NCBI GenBank assembly: GCA_001311545.1
Contig: BBBL01000043.1
Location: 1-9,364 of the forward strand
Reading direction: 5' to 3'
Source of the DNA: Thermus kawarayensis JCM 12314
GTDB lineage: Bacteria; Deinococcota; Deinococci; Deinococcales; Thermaceae
DNA: 9,364 nucleotides
Shown here: piece after piece, positions 1 through 8,712 of the stretch
How the letters are laid out: each line of letters opens with the position of its first letter
Position numbering within the stretch: position 1 is the first letter of the stretch
The notes under the pieces: model-generated
Told to the model about the DNA's origin: nothing
Seen by the model: only the letters and a program-made list of their open reading frames with translations
The model's database searches: none
Position numbers and translations under genes: made by a program

Positions 1-1929
1 GCCTCCAGGGCCCGGATCTCGTCCCGAAGCCGCGCCGCCCGCTCAAAGTCCAGGGCCTCCGCCGCCTGCCACATGAGAAGCTCCAGCTCCGCCAGGCGCT
101 CCCTCAGCTCCTCCCGGGAGAGGTCGGCCTCGAGGGGGGTCTCCTCGTACCCCTCGGGGCGGATCACCGCCCGCACCTCCTTCCGCACGGTCTCCGGGGT
201 GATGCCGTGCTCAAGGTTGTAGGCCTCCTGGAGGGCCCTTCTCCGGTTCGTCTCCTCTATGGCCCTCCGCATGGCCTCGGAGAGCCGGTCGGCGTAGAGC
301 CAGACCTCCCCCCCGGCGTTCCGCGCCGCCCGGCCCATGGTCTGGATGAGGCTCCTTTCGCTCCTCAAGAAGCCCTCCTTGTCGGCATCCAGGATGGCCA
401 CCAGGCTCACCTCGGGGAGGTCCAGGCCCTCCCTTAGGAGGTTGATCCCCACCAGGCAGTCGTAGTGGCCAAGCCGGAGGTCCCGGATGAGGGCCTGGCG
501 CTCAAAGGCGTCCAGCTCGTGGTGGAGGTAGCGCGCCCTTATCCCGTGCTCCACCAGGAAGCTCGTGAGCTCCTCGGCCATGCGCACGGTGAGGACCGTG
601 ACCAGGGTGCGCTCGCCCCGGCTAGCCTCTCCCTTATCCCCTCCATGAGGTCCAGCACCTGGTTCTCCGTGGGCTTGACCCGCACCAGGGGGTCCAGAAG
701 CCCCGTGGGCCGGATGATCTGCTCCACTACCCGCCCCGAGTGCTCTAGCTCAAAGCCCGGGGGTGGCGGAGACGAAGACCACCTGGGAGACCTTCTCCAA
801 AAACTCCTCAAAGGCGGAGGGGGCGGTTGTCCAGGGCCGAGGCAGGCGGAAACCGTAGTCCACCAGGGTCTTCTTCCTGGCGTAGTCCCCCCGGTACATC
901 CCCATTAGCTGGGGCACGGTCACGTGGGACTCGTCCAGGAAGACCAGGAAGTCCTCGGGGAAGTAGTCCAGGAGGGTGTAGGGGGGTTCGCCTGGGGCCT
1001 TCCCCGTGAAGTAGCGGGCGTAGTTCTCCACCCCCGGGCAGGTGCCCATGACCCTCAGCATCTCCAGGTCGTAGAGGGTGCGCTCCTTGAGGCGCGCCGC
1101 GTAAAGGACCTCCCCCCGCTCCTCAAAGTAGCGGACCCTTTCCCAGAGCTCCTTCTCTATCTCCTTGAGGATCTCCTCCAGCCCTTCCGGGGAGAGGTAG
1201 TGGGTGGCGGGGAAGAGGACGAACCCGGGAAGCTCCCGCAAGCGTTCCCCGGTGAGGGGGTGGACCTGGAGGATGCGCTCCACCTCGTCGCCCCATAGCT
1301 CCACCCGGATGGGCTCGGTCTCGTAGGCGGGGAAGATCTCCAACACCTCCCCCCTCGCCCGGAAGCGCCCGGGGGCGAGGTCTATCTCGTTCCGCTCGTA
1401 GCCCAGCTCAAGAAGCCTCTCCAGGAGGGCCTCCCGGGGGTAGGCCATGCCCCTTTCCACCACCAGGTTCCTGGCCCTATACTCCCTCGGGTCCCCCAGG
1501 CCGTAGATGGCCGAGACCGAGGCCACCACGATGACGTCCCGCCGCGTGAGGAGGCTACGGGTGGTGGAGTGCCTCAGGCGCTCAATCTCGGGGTTGATGC
1601 TGGCGTCCTTCTCAATGTAGAGGTCCTTCCCCGGCACGTAGGCCTCGCTGGTAGTAGTCGTAGTAGCTGATGAAGTACTCCACGGCGTTTTCCGGGAAGA
1701 GCTCCCGGAACTCCGCCGCCAGCTGGGCCGCCAGGATCTTGTTGGGGGCGAGGACCAGGGCGGGCCTTCCCAGGGCCTCTATGACCTTGGCCATGGTCAC
1801 CGTCTTCCCCGTGCCCGTGGCCCCGAGGAGGGTAACGTAGCGCTCCCCGTCCCTTAGGGCCTCCACGAGCCCGGCCACCGCCCTGGGCTGGTCCCCTTTG
1901 AGGTCTGGCCCCCGGTAGCGGAAGGTCAT
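1..1929 (-). CDS. uvrB: UvrABC system protein B (excinuclease subunit B), 3' end beyond the window, several probable sequencing frameshifts
   Basis: UvrB is the ATP-dependent damage-verifying subunit of nucleotide excision repair: UvrA loads it on DNA, it opens the helix at the lesion and recruits UvrC. Seen here: Walker A GATGTGKT (about residues 36-43), the lesion-probing beta-hairpin region [15 protein letters not shown] (89-103), the Walker B-type FLDESH (about 330), helicase motifs including INLLREGLD and QTMGRAARN, and a C-terminal UVR domain ([13 protein letters not shown]) that binds UvrC. About 643 residues are present; the Thermus protein is near 665, so only the tail is missing past base 1. 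The ATG at 1929 gives the usual MTFRYRGP start. The frame must be switched near 1648 (2 bases lost), 841 (1 lost), 813 (1 gained), 757 (2 lost) and 620 (1 lost). Each repair restores conserved sequence, so the gene is probably intact in the cell. It is downstream of slpA but separated from it by a terminator, with its own promoter. Confidence 0.97.
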
Positions 1930-1936
1930 CCCTTAG

Positions 1937-1942
1937 AGTATA
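1937..1942 (-). promoter_or_regulatory. uvrB -10 box, probably leaderless transcript
   Basis: Reading leftward, TATACT ends 7 bases before the uvrB ATG, so transcription would start at or within a base or two of the start codon. Leaderless mRNAs are common in Thermus and Deinococcus. The -35 position (about 1960-1965) has no good TTGACA match. The short sequence AAGGG just before the ATG is too close to act as a normal ribosome binding site. Confidence 0.6.
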
Positions 1943-1951
1943 GGGCCCCCG

Positions 1952-1967
1952 CCCGGTCTTTACCGGG
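1952..1967. promoter_or_regulatory. perfect 6-bp inverted repeat over the uvrB -35 region
   Basis: CCCGGT, a 4-base spacer CTTT, then ACCGGG. The repeat sits exactly where the -35 element of uvrB should be, 9 bases upstream of the -10 box, and it would lie outside the leaderless transcript. It could therefore be an operator on DNA rather than an RNA hairpin. No repressor is identified and the length is modest for GC-rich DNA. Confidence 0.35.
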
Positions 1968-2008
1968 GTCCCGAATGGGGCCCCCACCCCGGCCTTGCCA
2001 GGATGGGG

Positions 2009-2040
2009 AAAGAAACCCCCCGCCCCTCTGGGGCGGGGGG
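2009..2040 (-). terminator. intrinsic terminator of slpA
   Basis: An 11-bp perfect stem of G/C only (2016-2026 with 2030-2040) and a 3-base loop. In the leftward direction it is followed by TTTCTTT (2015-2009). It lies 15 bases after the slpA stop codon. There is no T-tract on the other side, so it acts leftward only and isolates uvrB from the highly expressed slpA. Confidence 0.92.
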
Positions 2041-2054
2041 CAGGGCGAGAGGGC

Positions 2055-4840
2055 TTAGAAATCCACCTTGTAGCCGATCTTGAAGCCCCGGCCGTAGGAG
2101 GTGCTACCGGGCGTGCGGGCGAGGTCCGTGAGCACGAACTCCCCGTAGGCCACGCTGAGGTTGTAGTAGTCCGCCTGCAGGTAGAAGCCCTCCACCAGGC
2201 CGGACTGGGTGCCCGGGGTAGCCGTCCAAGGAGCGCCAATGGGGTCGGGGGAGCGGTAGACCCGGTCGCGGGCGAAGTTGAAGGCCTGGTTGCCCGAGCC
2301 CACCGTGGGCAACCCGGCACCCGCCAGCTTATCCCCCTCGTAGTGGGCGTAGGCCACGCTGAAGTTGAGCTTCGGGGCTAGGAAGTCGCTGATCTTCACC
2401 CCGGCCCGGTAGTAGAGCTCGTAGGTGGTAACATTGCTCGGATTAGCCGTGTAGGACGTGGTGCGGTAGGAAACCGCCCCGTCCAGGCTGAGGCCGAAGA
2501 GGAGGGGATCGGTGGAAACCTGCACCCCGGCCTTCAGGGTGGTGTAGCTGGGATCGGTACCGCCGCCAGCAAAGCTGTGGTAGCGGAAGCCCGGAGAGAG
2601 ACTTAGGATGGCCAGCTTGAAGGGCTTGCTCAGGCTGGCGTAGACCTGGATATCCCTGCGGTCGTAGCTACCACCGCCGGGCCTATAGAAAGCAGCGTAC
2701 TGAGCGGTGAGGTTGAGGGTGGGGATGAGGCGTCCTGAGCGCCGCCATCGTGAGCCAGCTTTACACCGAAGCTAGAGGAGTACTCCTGGTTTTCATTGAG
2801 ATAGGAGTAGCTCCCAAGGGCGTCCACGAGGTTCGCGCAGACGAAGTAGTTGTTCCCACTATCGCAGGCGCGGTTGTAGAAGCCCGTCAGGCTGAAGCCC
2901 CGGAACTTGCCCAGGGCCACGGCCGCCCCAAGGGCGTCGTTGACGCTACCCGGGGACTTGTTGTAGTCGCCCTCGCTCTCGGCGTAGCCTTGAGGGTGAT
3001 GGGGCCGAAGCCCACGCTGGCGGAGACGCCCAAGCCGCGGGTGTTAGCCCCGTAGCGCCCCGGCCCTCAGACCGCCATAGTAGTTGGTGTCCTCGTTCTC
3101 CGACATGCTCGCCTGGCCGTCGGCGTACTGCGGGTCCACGGCGTGGTAGTTGGCGGAGAGGGAAAGGGGCCCGAGCTTCGCCTCGGCCTGGGCGTAGTAC
3201 GCCCAGTCGGAGAGAGTGTTGTCAAAGAAGTTGGCGAAGGGGCTCCCGGGGGTCTGGGAGGAGACCCAGAGCGGAGAGCTTGGCAGGGCCCAGCTCCAGG
3301 CCGCCGTCCACGCCGATGGCCGAGCGGTTGCCCAGGTTGGTGGCGTAGTTCAGGGCCAGGTTGAGGGCGGAGAAGGGCTTGAGGGCGGTGCGGATGCCGA
3401 AGTAGTTCCCCGCTTGGAGAGCAGGGTTGGGATCGTTAGCCGTGGTGCCTGCCACCCCTGCCACCAGGGTTACTTCGGGAGCCAGGGGGAACTTGGTGCC
3501 AGAGAAGGTAGCCACCATACCCTGGCGGGGGTTAACAGCCTCAGGATCGTTGTCGTTGGCGAAGAGGTAGTCGTTGAACTTGAAGCTGCTCACCGCCCGG
3601 CTGTAGGCCACGCTGAAGGGCTGGCCGTCCACGTTCCCCTTGACGCTCGCGGCGTTGAGGCGGATGGTGGGTGCGCCGCTAAAAGTGGTCCCAAAGGCCA
3701 CGGGCACCTGTAGGGTGGCGCTGGCCTCGGAAACGTTCACGCCCTGCTGGCCGGGCTGGGCTACCTTGACGCCGAAGGTGAGGGCGACGCTCCCCAGGGA
3801 AACATTACCCTGATTGCTATCTCCAGCCTGGATATTGGAGGCGAAAGCGGCGTAGGTTCCGTGGAGAAGGCATTGCCCGGGAAGAGGCGGTCTATGTCAA
3901 AGTTGGTGCCTGTATTGGTCACCACCGTGCCGTAGGTAGCGGAGAGGGAGCCCTTGATGGAGTACTGCACCTTGGAGAGGTCGGCCACCTGCTTCCAGCT
4001 TGGAGACCTTCTCGGAGAGGCCCACCAGGTCGGAGCGCAGGGCGGCAGCGAACTCCTGGACGGCGGCCACGTCCTCCTTGGTGGCGAACTCCTCAAAGTT
4101 CACCCCCTGCAGGTCGGCGAGGCCCTTCTCCAGGGCGGTCACCCGGTCCTGGAGGGAAAGGACGTCCTGGTTGAGGAGGACGGCGAGCTCGTTCAGGGCC
4201 TGGATGGCCTGGGCGTTGGCCTCCACCTCGGTGCCGAGGGCGGCCACGTCGCCCTTCACCCCCTCCACGTCCTGGGAGAGGGCCTGGAGCTGCTCGGCCA
4301 GCTGCTGGGCCTGGGCCAGGGCGGTGTCGGCGGCGATGGAGGCGGCCTCCACCCGGTCCGTGAGGTCCTGGAGGGCGGCCTGGTCCATGCCGGGCTCGGG
4401 AGCCGGCTTGGCCTTCAGCTCCTCGATCATGGCCTCGAGGCGGGCGATGTCGTCCTTGGTGGCGGCGCTGTCCTCCAGGGCGGAGACCCTAACGCCCAAA
4501 GCGGCGAGCTCGGCCGCCAGCTCCTGCACGGCGTTCTTCAGGCCTCAATGTCCTCGGAGGACATGGCCTCCATGGTGGGGGATTCGCCCTTGGCCTTCAG
4601 CTCCTCCTCGATCTGCTGCAGGAGGCGGTAGATGATGAGGGCGGCCTGGTAGCGGGTGAGGGTCTCGTTGCCCCGGAAGGTGCCGTCCGGGAAGCCTACG
4701 ATGATGCCCTTGGCCGCCAGGGCCTCCACGGCCTCCTTGGCCCAGTGCCCGGCGGGCACGTCGGAGAACTGGGCTAGACCGAAGCCCATGGAGAGCACGG
4801 TCAAAAGCCCTGCCAGTAGCGTCACGAGCCTTTTCTTCAT
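2055..4840 (-). CDS. slpA: S-layer / outer-membrane protein with SLH domain (SlpA), seven probable sequencing frameshifts
   Basis: SlpA is the main surface protein of Thermus. It links the outer envelope to the cell wall and has a porin-like barrel. Seen here: a signal peptide (about 1-23: MKKR, hydrophobic core, cleavage near GLA-Q), one SLH domain (24-75: FSDVPAGHWAKEAVEAL, GFPDGTFRGNETLTRYQAA) that binds wall polymer, a long Ala/Leu/Glu-rich coiled coil (about 85-280), then alternating beta-strand sequence rich in Tyr, Ser and Gly to a terminal Phe (IGYKVDF), as in outer-membrane barrels. A Cys pair lies in CDSGNNYFVC. The repaired length is about 931 residues, close to T. thermophilus SlpA (about 917 from memory). 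The frame changes near 4541 (-1), 3998 (-2), 3860 (-1), 3267 (-2), 3057 (-2), 2989 (-1) and 2730 (-1). Each repair continues the family sequence without stops. The gene is transcribed alone, from a strong promoter to a strong terminator. Confidence 0.94.
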
Positions 4841-4849
4841 ACTCCTTCA

Positions 4850-4859
4850 CACCCCCTTC
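4850..4859 (-). promoter_or_regulatory. slpA ribosome binding site
   Basis: Leftward, AAGGGGGTG can pair with the whole anti-Shine-Dalgarno CACCUCCUU with a single G-U wobble, and lies about 10 bases before the ATG at 4840. A second AAGGAG (4847-4842) sits only one base from the ATG, too close for normal use. The site is single-stranded between the second leader hairpin and the start codon in the fold I propose. Confidence 0.65.
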
Positions 4860-4868
4860 AGGGTTTCT

Positions 4869-4921
4869 CGGGAAGAGGGTGCGGGCGAGTTTCCGCGTTT
4901 CCTCTCCCACCCAGCTTCCCG
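4869..4921 (-). promoter_or_regulatory. slpA leader stem-loop 2
   Basis: A 7-bp stem (4869-4875 with 4915-4921, CGGGAAG/CTTCCCG), a small internal loop, then 5 bp more (4877-4881 with 4908-4912, GGGTG/CACCC), closing a loop of about 26 bases. It lies in the 5' untranslated RNA, about 10 bases upstream of the ribosome binding site. From memory, the T. thermophilus slpA leader is a known site of post-transcriptional and transcriptional control; the fold here is my own reading. Confidence 0.6.
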
Positions 4922-4973
4922 GGATGCCAGGGAAAAACCCAAAGGCCCCATGGGCCGGTTTTCCCTTGCATCC
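4922..4973 (-). promoter_or_regulatory. slpA leader stem-loop 1, at the predicted 5' end of the mRNA
   Basis: A 6-bp stem (4922-4927 with 4968-4973, GGATGC/GCATCC), a one-base mismatch, then 8 bp (4929-4936 with 4959-4966, AGGGAAAA/TTTTCCCT), with further pairing possible inside. The outer base 4973 coincides with the predicted transcription start, so the mRNA would begin in a hairpin, a layout that protects abundant mRNAs from 5'-end decay. Confidence 0.65.
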
Positions 4974-4979
4974 GGGGCT

Positions 4980-5009
4980 ATCATAAAAGCCTCATGCCCT
5001 GGGTGTCAA
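4980..5009 (-). promoter_or_regulatory. slpA promoter
   Basis: Leftward: TTGACA (5009-5004), an 18-base spacer, then TATGAT (4985-4980), a near-perfect sigma-70/SigA promoter as expected for a very abundant protein. The predicted start is near 4973, giving a leader of about 133 nt, in good agreement with the leader of about 127 nt I recall for T. thermophilus slpA. Confidence 0.85.
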
Positions 5010-5029
5010 GCCCCTCGTCCTTTAGGTTT

Positions 5030-5038
5030 TGGTATACT
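5030..5038 (+). promoter_or_regulatory. glmS promoter (extended -10)
   Basis: TGG-TATACT reading rightward is an extended -10 element. There is no recognisable -35 in the right place (5009-5016 is C-rich), which fits an extended -10 promoter. The predicted start is near 5045, giving a leader of about 286 nt. The promoter is back to back with that of slpA, and the two -35 regions nearly touch. Confidence 0.6.
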
Positions 5039-5088
5039 CCGGCGGGGGGTGAGAGAGGGGAGGAAGAAAGCGGTCCAGGAAGGCGGGA

Positions 5089-5252
5089 AGCGCAGGGGGT
5101 CTTCTGGCCTGACGAGGTGGCGGACCCTTCACAGGGATAACCGGCCAAAGCCGGGAAAGGTCGAGGAATCCGCGGATGCCGCCCGGGGTGCGCCCGCCCC
5201 GCCCGCCTGAGAAAAGCCCCGAGGGAAAGCCTTAACGGGACAACCGAGGGGC
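5089..5252 (+). ncRNA. glmS ribozyme: glmS ribozyme/riboswitch (self-cleaving, glucosamine-6-phosphate dependent)
   Basis: The leader directly upstream of glmS carries the conserved core of this family in order. GCGC starts at 5090 after AA (cleavage expected at 5089|5090). P1 is a short hairpin (5097-5101 with 5106-5110, loop TTCT). TGACGAGG (5110-5117) includes the G that acts as general base in known members (5111). P2 pairs GGCGG (5119-5123) with CCGCC (5179-5183). TCGA (5161-5164) follows, then GCGGATGCC (5172-5180). P3 pairs 5184-5188 with 5197-5201 and P4 pairs 5216-5220 with 5248-5252. The bases of P2 and P1 differ from the Bacillus and Thermoanaerobacter ribozymes as I recall them, while pairing is kept. 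When glucosamine-6-phosphate is plentiful the RNA cuts itself and the glmS mRNA is degraded. Odd points are an extra double hairpin (5124-5160) and a lost pair at 5094/5171. I know the family mainly from Firmicutes. Confidence 0.9.
5125..5154 (+). other. two extra hairpins inserted in the glmS ribozyme
   Basis: CCCT-TCAC-AGGG (5125-5136) is followed by CCGGC-CAAA-GCCGG (5141-5154). They occupy the joint between the P2 5' strand and the UCGA segment, where the ribozymes I remember have only about four bases (UUUA). They are probably a peripheral extension that stabilises the fold at high temperature. Confidence 0.7.
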
Positions 5253-5279
5253 AGGGCGTCGGAAAAGGCTTTTGGCCCT
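5253..5279 (+). other. stem-loop between the ribozyme and the glmS coding region
   Basis: AGGGC (5253-5257) pairs with GCCCT (5275-5279), and inside it AAAA (5263-5266) can pair with TTTT (5270-5273). It abuts P4 of the ribozyme. No U-tract follows, so it does not look like a terminator; its role is unknown. Confidence 0.4.
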
Positions 5280-5291
5280 TAGGAGGGCATG

Positions 5292-5315
5292 GGTGGGCCT
5301 GGTTCCGGGCCCGCC
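5292..5315 (+). other. stem-loop just before the glmS ribosome binding site
   Basis: GGTGGGCC (5292-5299) pairs with GGCCCGCC (5308-5315) through 8 pairs including one G-U, with loop 5300-5307. It ends 3 bases before the GAGGA of the ribosome binding site and covers the upstream in-frame ATG at 5289-5291 only marginally. It may keep the region downstream of the ribozyme ordered, or tune translation. Confidence 0.4.
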
Positions 5316-5318
5316 TTA

Positions 5319-5323
5319 GAGGA
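5319..5323 (+). promoter_or_regulatory. glmS ribosome binding site
   Basis: GAGGA sits 7 bases before the ATG at 5331. This decides the start: an earlier in-frame ATG (5289) has AGGAGGG only 2 bases away and would bury the catalytic N-terminal cysteine behind 14 extra residues. Confidence 0.7.
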
Positions 5324-5330
5324 AGTAGGT

Positions 5331-7144
<1,814 letters not shown>

Positions 7145-7145
7145 A

Positions 7146-8712
7146 TTAAACTATATCCAAAAACTTGGCCACCGCCTCCGGGTCCAGGGTCCTGCCCGCC
7201 TGGGCCCGGAGTTCTTGTAAGGCCTCCTCCCGGGTCCAGGCCCGCTTGTAGGGGCGCTGGGAGACCAGGGCGTCCCACACGTCCACCACGGCGAAGATGC
7301 GGGCCTCCAGGGGATCTCCTCCCCCTTGAGCCCCCGGGGGTAGCCCGAGCCGTCCCAGCGCTCGTGGTGGTAGAGGACCACGTTGAGGGCCGTCTGGGAG
7401 AAGAAGGGAAGCCCGCGAAGGATCTCAAACCCCACCTCGGATGGGTCTTGATCAGCCGCCACTCCCCGGTGGTGAGGGCGGCGGACTTCCTGAGCACCTC
7501 GTCGGGGAGGGCCAGCTTCCCCAGGTCGTGAAAGTAGGCCCCAAGGCGCAAACCCTCTAGGTCCTGGAAGCCCAGGGCCCGGCCAAGGCCCACGGCGAGC
7601 TCCGCCACCCTCTCCGTGTGCCCCTGGGTCTCCAGGTCGCGGTACTCCAGCACCCGGGAAAGGGCCTTCAGGGCGGCCTCACGGGTGCGGGCCAGGGCGT
7701 TCAGGTGAAAGAGGCGTTCCAAGGCCTCCTCCAGCCTCCTGGCCACCACCTGGAGCAGGGCCTCGTCCTCCTTCCGGTGGGGCACCCGCTCCCCGAAGGA
7801 GCCCAGGGCCAGGACCCCGTAACGCCTCCCCTCGGGCTTCAGGGCCACCAGGAGGGCCGAGCGCAGACCGCTTTGGGCGAAGGGCTTCAAGGCCCCCGGG
7901 AAGGTGGCGTAGTCTTCCACGTACACCGGACCCTCCCAGAGGGAGGGGTGGCCCAGAAGCCCCTGGCCAAAGCGGATGGGATGGGCCTCGTAAAGCCGGG
8001 GAAAGCCCTCCGGGTAACGGCCCGCCATCACCGCCGGGCGCACCACCCCCTCCTGGAAGAGGTAAAGGGCCCCCCCGTGGTAGGGGGTGAGGCGGAGGAG
8101 GGTTTCCAAGGCTTCCCGGGCCATGGTCAGGGGATCCCGGGAGGCCTCCAGGGCCAGGGAAAGCTCCAAGAGGGCCTTGGAGCGCTCCGCCTCCCTCCTG
8201 GCCTCCTCCAGAGCTGCGATGCGGGAAAGGGCCATCCCCGCCGCCTCCGCCAGGGCCTGCAGGGAGAAGCGTTCCTCGGGAAGGATCTCCCCCACCCCTC
8301 CGGCGGTGTCCATGGAAAGAACCCCCAAGACCCTTCCCTCGGGGCTCCGCAGGGGCACCCCCAGGTAAGCCCCGGGCTGCACCTTCCCCGAAAGGAAGAC
8401 CACCCGGGGATCCTTGGAGATATCGGAGATGAAGAGGGGCTCCCCCGACTCCAAAACCCGCCAGGACACCCCCTTGCCCCGGGGAAGGCGGAAGCCCAGC
8501 TTATCGGCGGAAAGCCCCGCCGCCGCCACCAGTTCCAAAGCGTCCTCCTCCGGCCGGTAGAGGAAGAGGAGGGCCGAGGCCGCCCGGGTGCTCTCCTTGG
8601 CCGCCTCCACCGTCTTCCGGTAGACCGCCTCCCGCTCGGTGAGGGGGGCCAGGAGGCGCCAAGCCTGGACCAGGGCCTCTAGGCGCCTTAGCTCCAGGGC
8701 CTCGAGCCTCAT
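7146..8712 (-). CDS. tandem-GAF HD-GYP domain protein, probable c-di-GMP phosphodiesterase; two probable sequencing frameshifts
   Basis: HD-GYP proteins hydrolyse cyclic di-GMP (or related dinucleotides); GAF domains sense small molecules or light. After repair the protein has about 522 residues: a short helical N-terminus, GAF 1 (about 28-165), a linker helix, GAF 2 (about 185-335), a signalling helix, then HD-GYP (about 345-522). The catalytic set is complete: HTERV (365), HD of YFHDLGK (395-396), KTHPEVG, YHHE (449-450), DGSGYPRGLKGEEIP and VVDVWDAL. No membrane segment or signal peptide is visible, so it is a soluble cytoplasmic enzyme. Frame changes are near 7440 and 7312 (one base lost in each). 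The ATG overlaps the TGA of the upstream DUF4127 gene (ATGA), implying coupled translation. Its stop lies one base from the stop of glmS, which converges on it. The ligand of the GAF domains cannot be told from sequence. Confidence 0.92.

Noticed and set aside
465..908. Long rightward open frames opposite uvrB, slpA and the HD-GYP gene (for example 465-908, 3216-3713, 3954-4631, 7618-8682)
   Set aside because: They lie antisense to clearly recognised genes, have low-complexity Gly/Pro/Arg/Val/Leu-rich translations and no family motifs. Such frames are usual in very GC-rich DNA.
3897..4529. Repeat array in the slpA coiled-coil segment
   Set aside because: The similar Ala/Leu/Gln/Glu stretches are heptad-type protein sequence, not tandem DNA repeats of constant length.
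2055..4840. slpA as a decayed pseudogene or as several separate small genes
   Set aside because: Seven small indels only switch frame; the joined frames give one continuous protein of family length with signal peptide, SLH domain, coiled coil and barrel. Promoter, leader and terminator are intact.
4545..4910. Alternative leftward start upstream of slpA (4910, 121 codons)
   Set aside because: It is in a different frame from the signal peptide and SLH domain and overlaps them; its translation is Arg/Gly/Pro-rich with no motif.
5253..5279. Transcription terminator (attenuator) upstream of glmS
   Set aside because: The hairpin is followed by AGGAGGGCATGG rather than a run of T, so it lacks the intrinsic terminator signature.
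5041..5330. RNase P RNA or another housekeeping RNA in the long leader
   Set aside because: The ordered motifs and pairings fit the glmS ribozyme, and its position immediately before glmS agrees. I saw no RNase P core motif.
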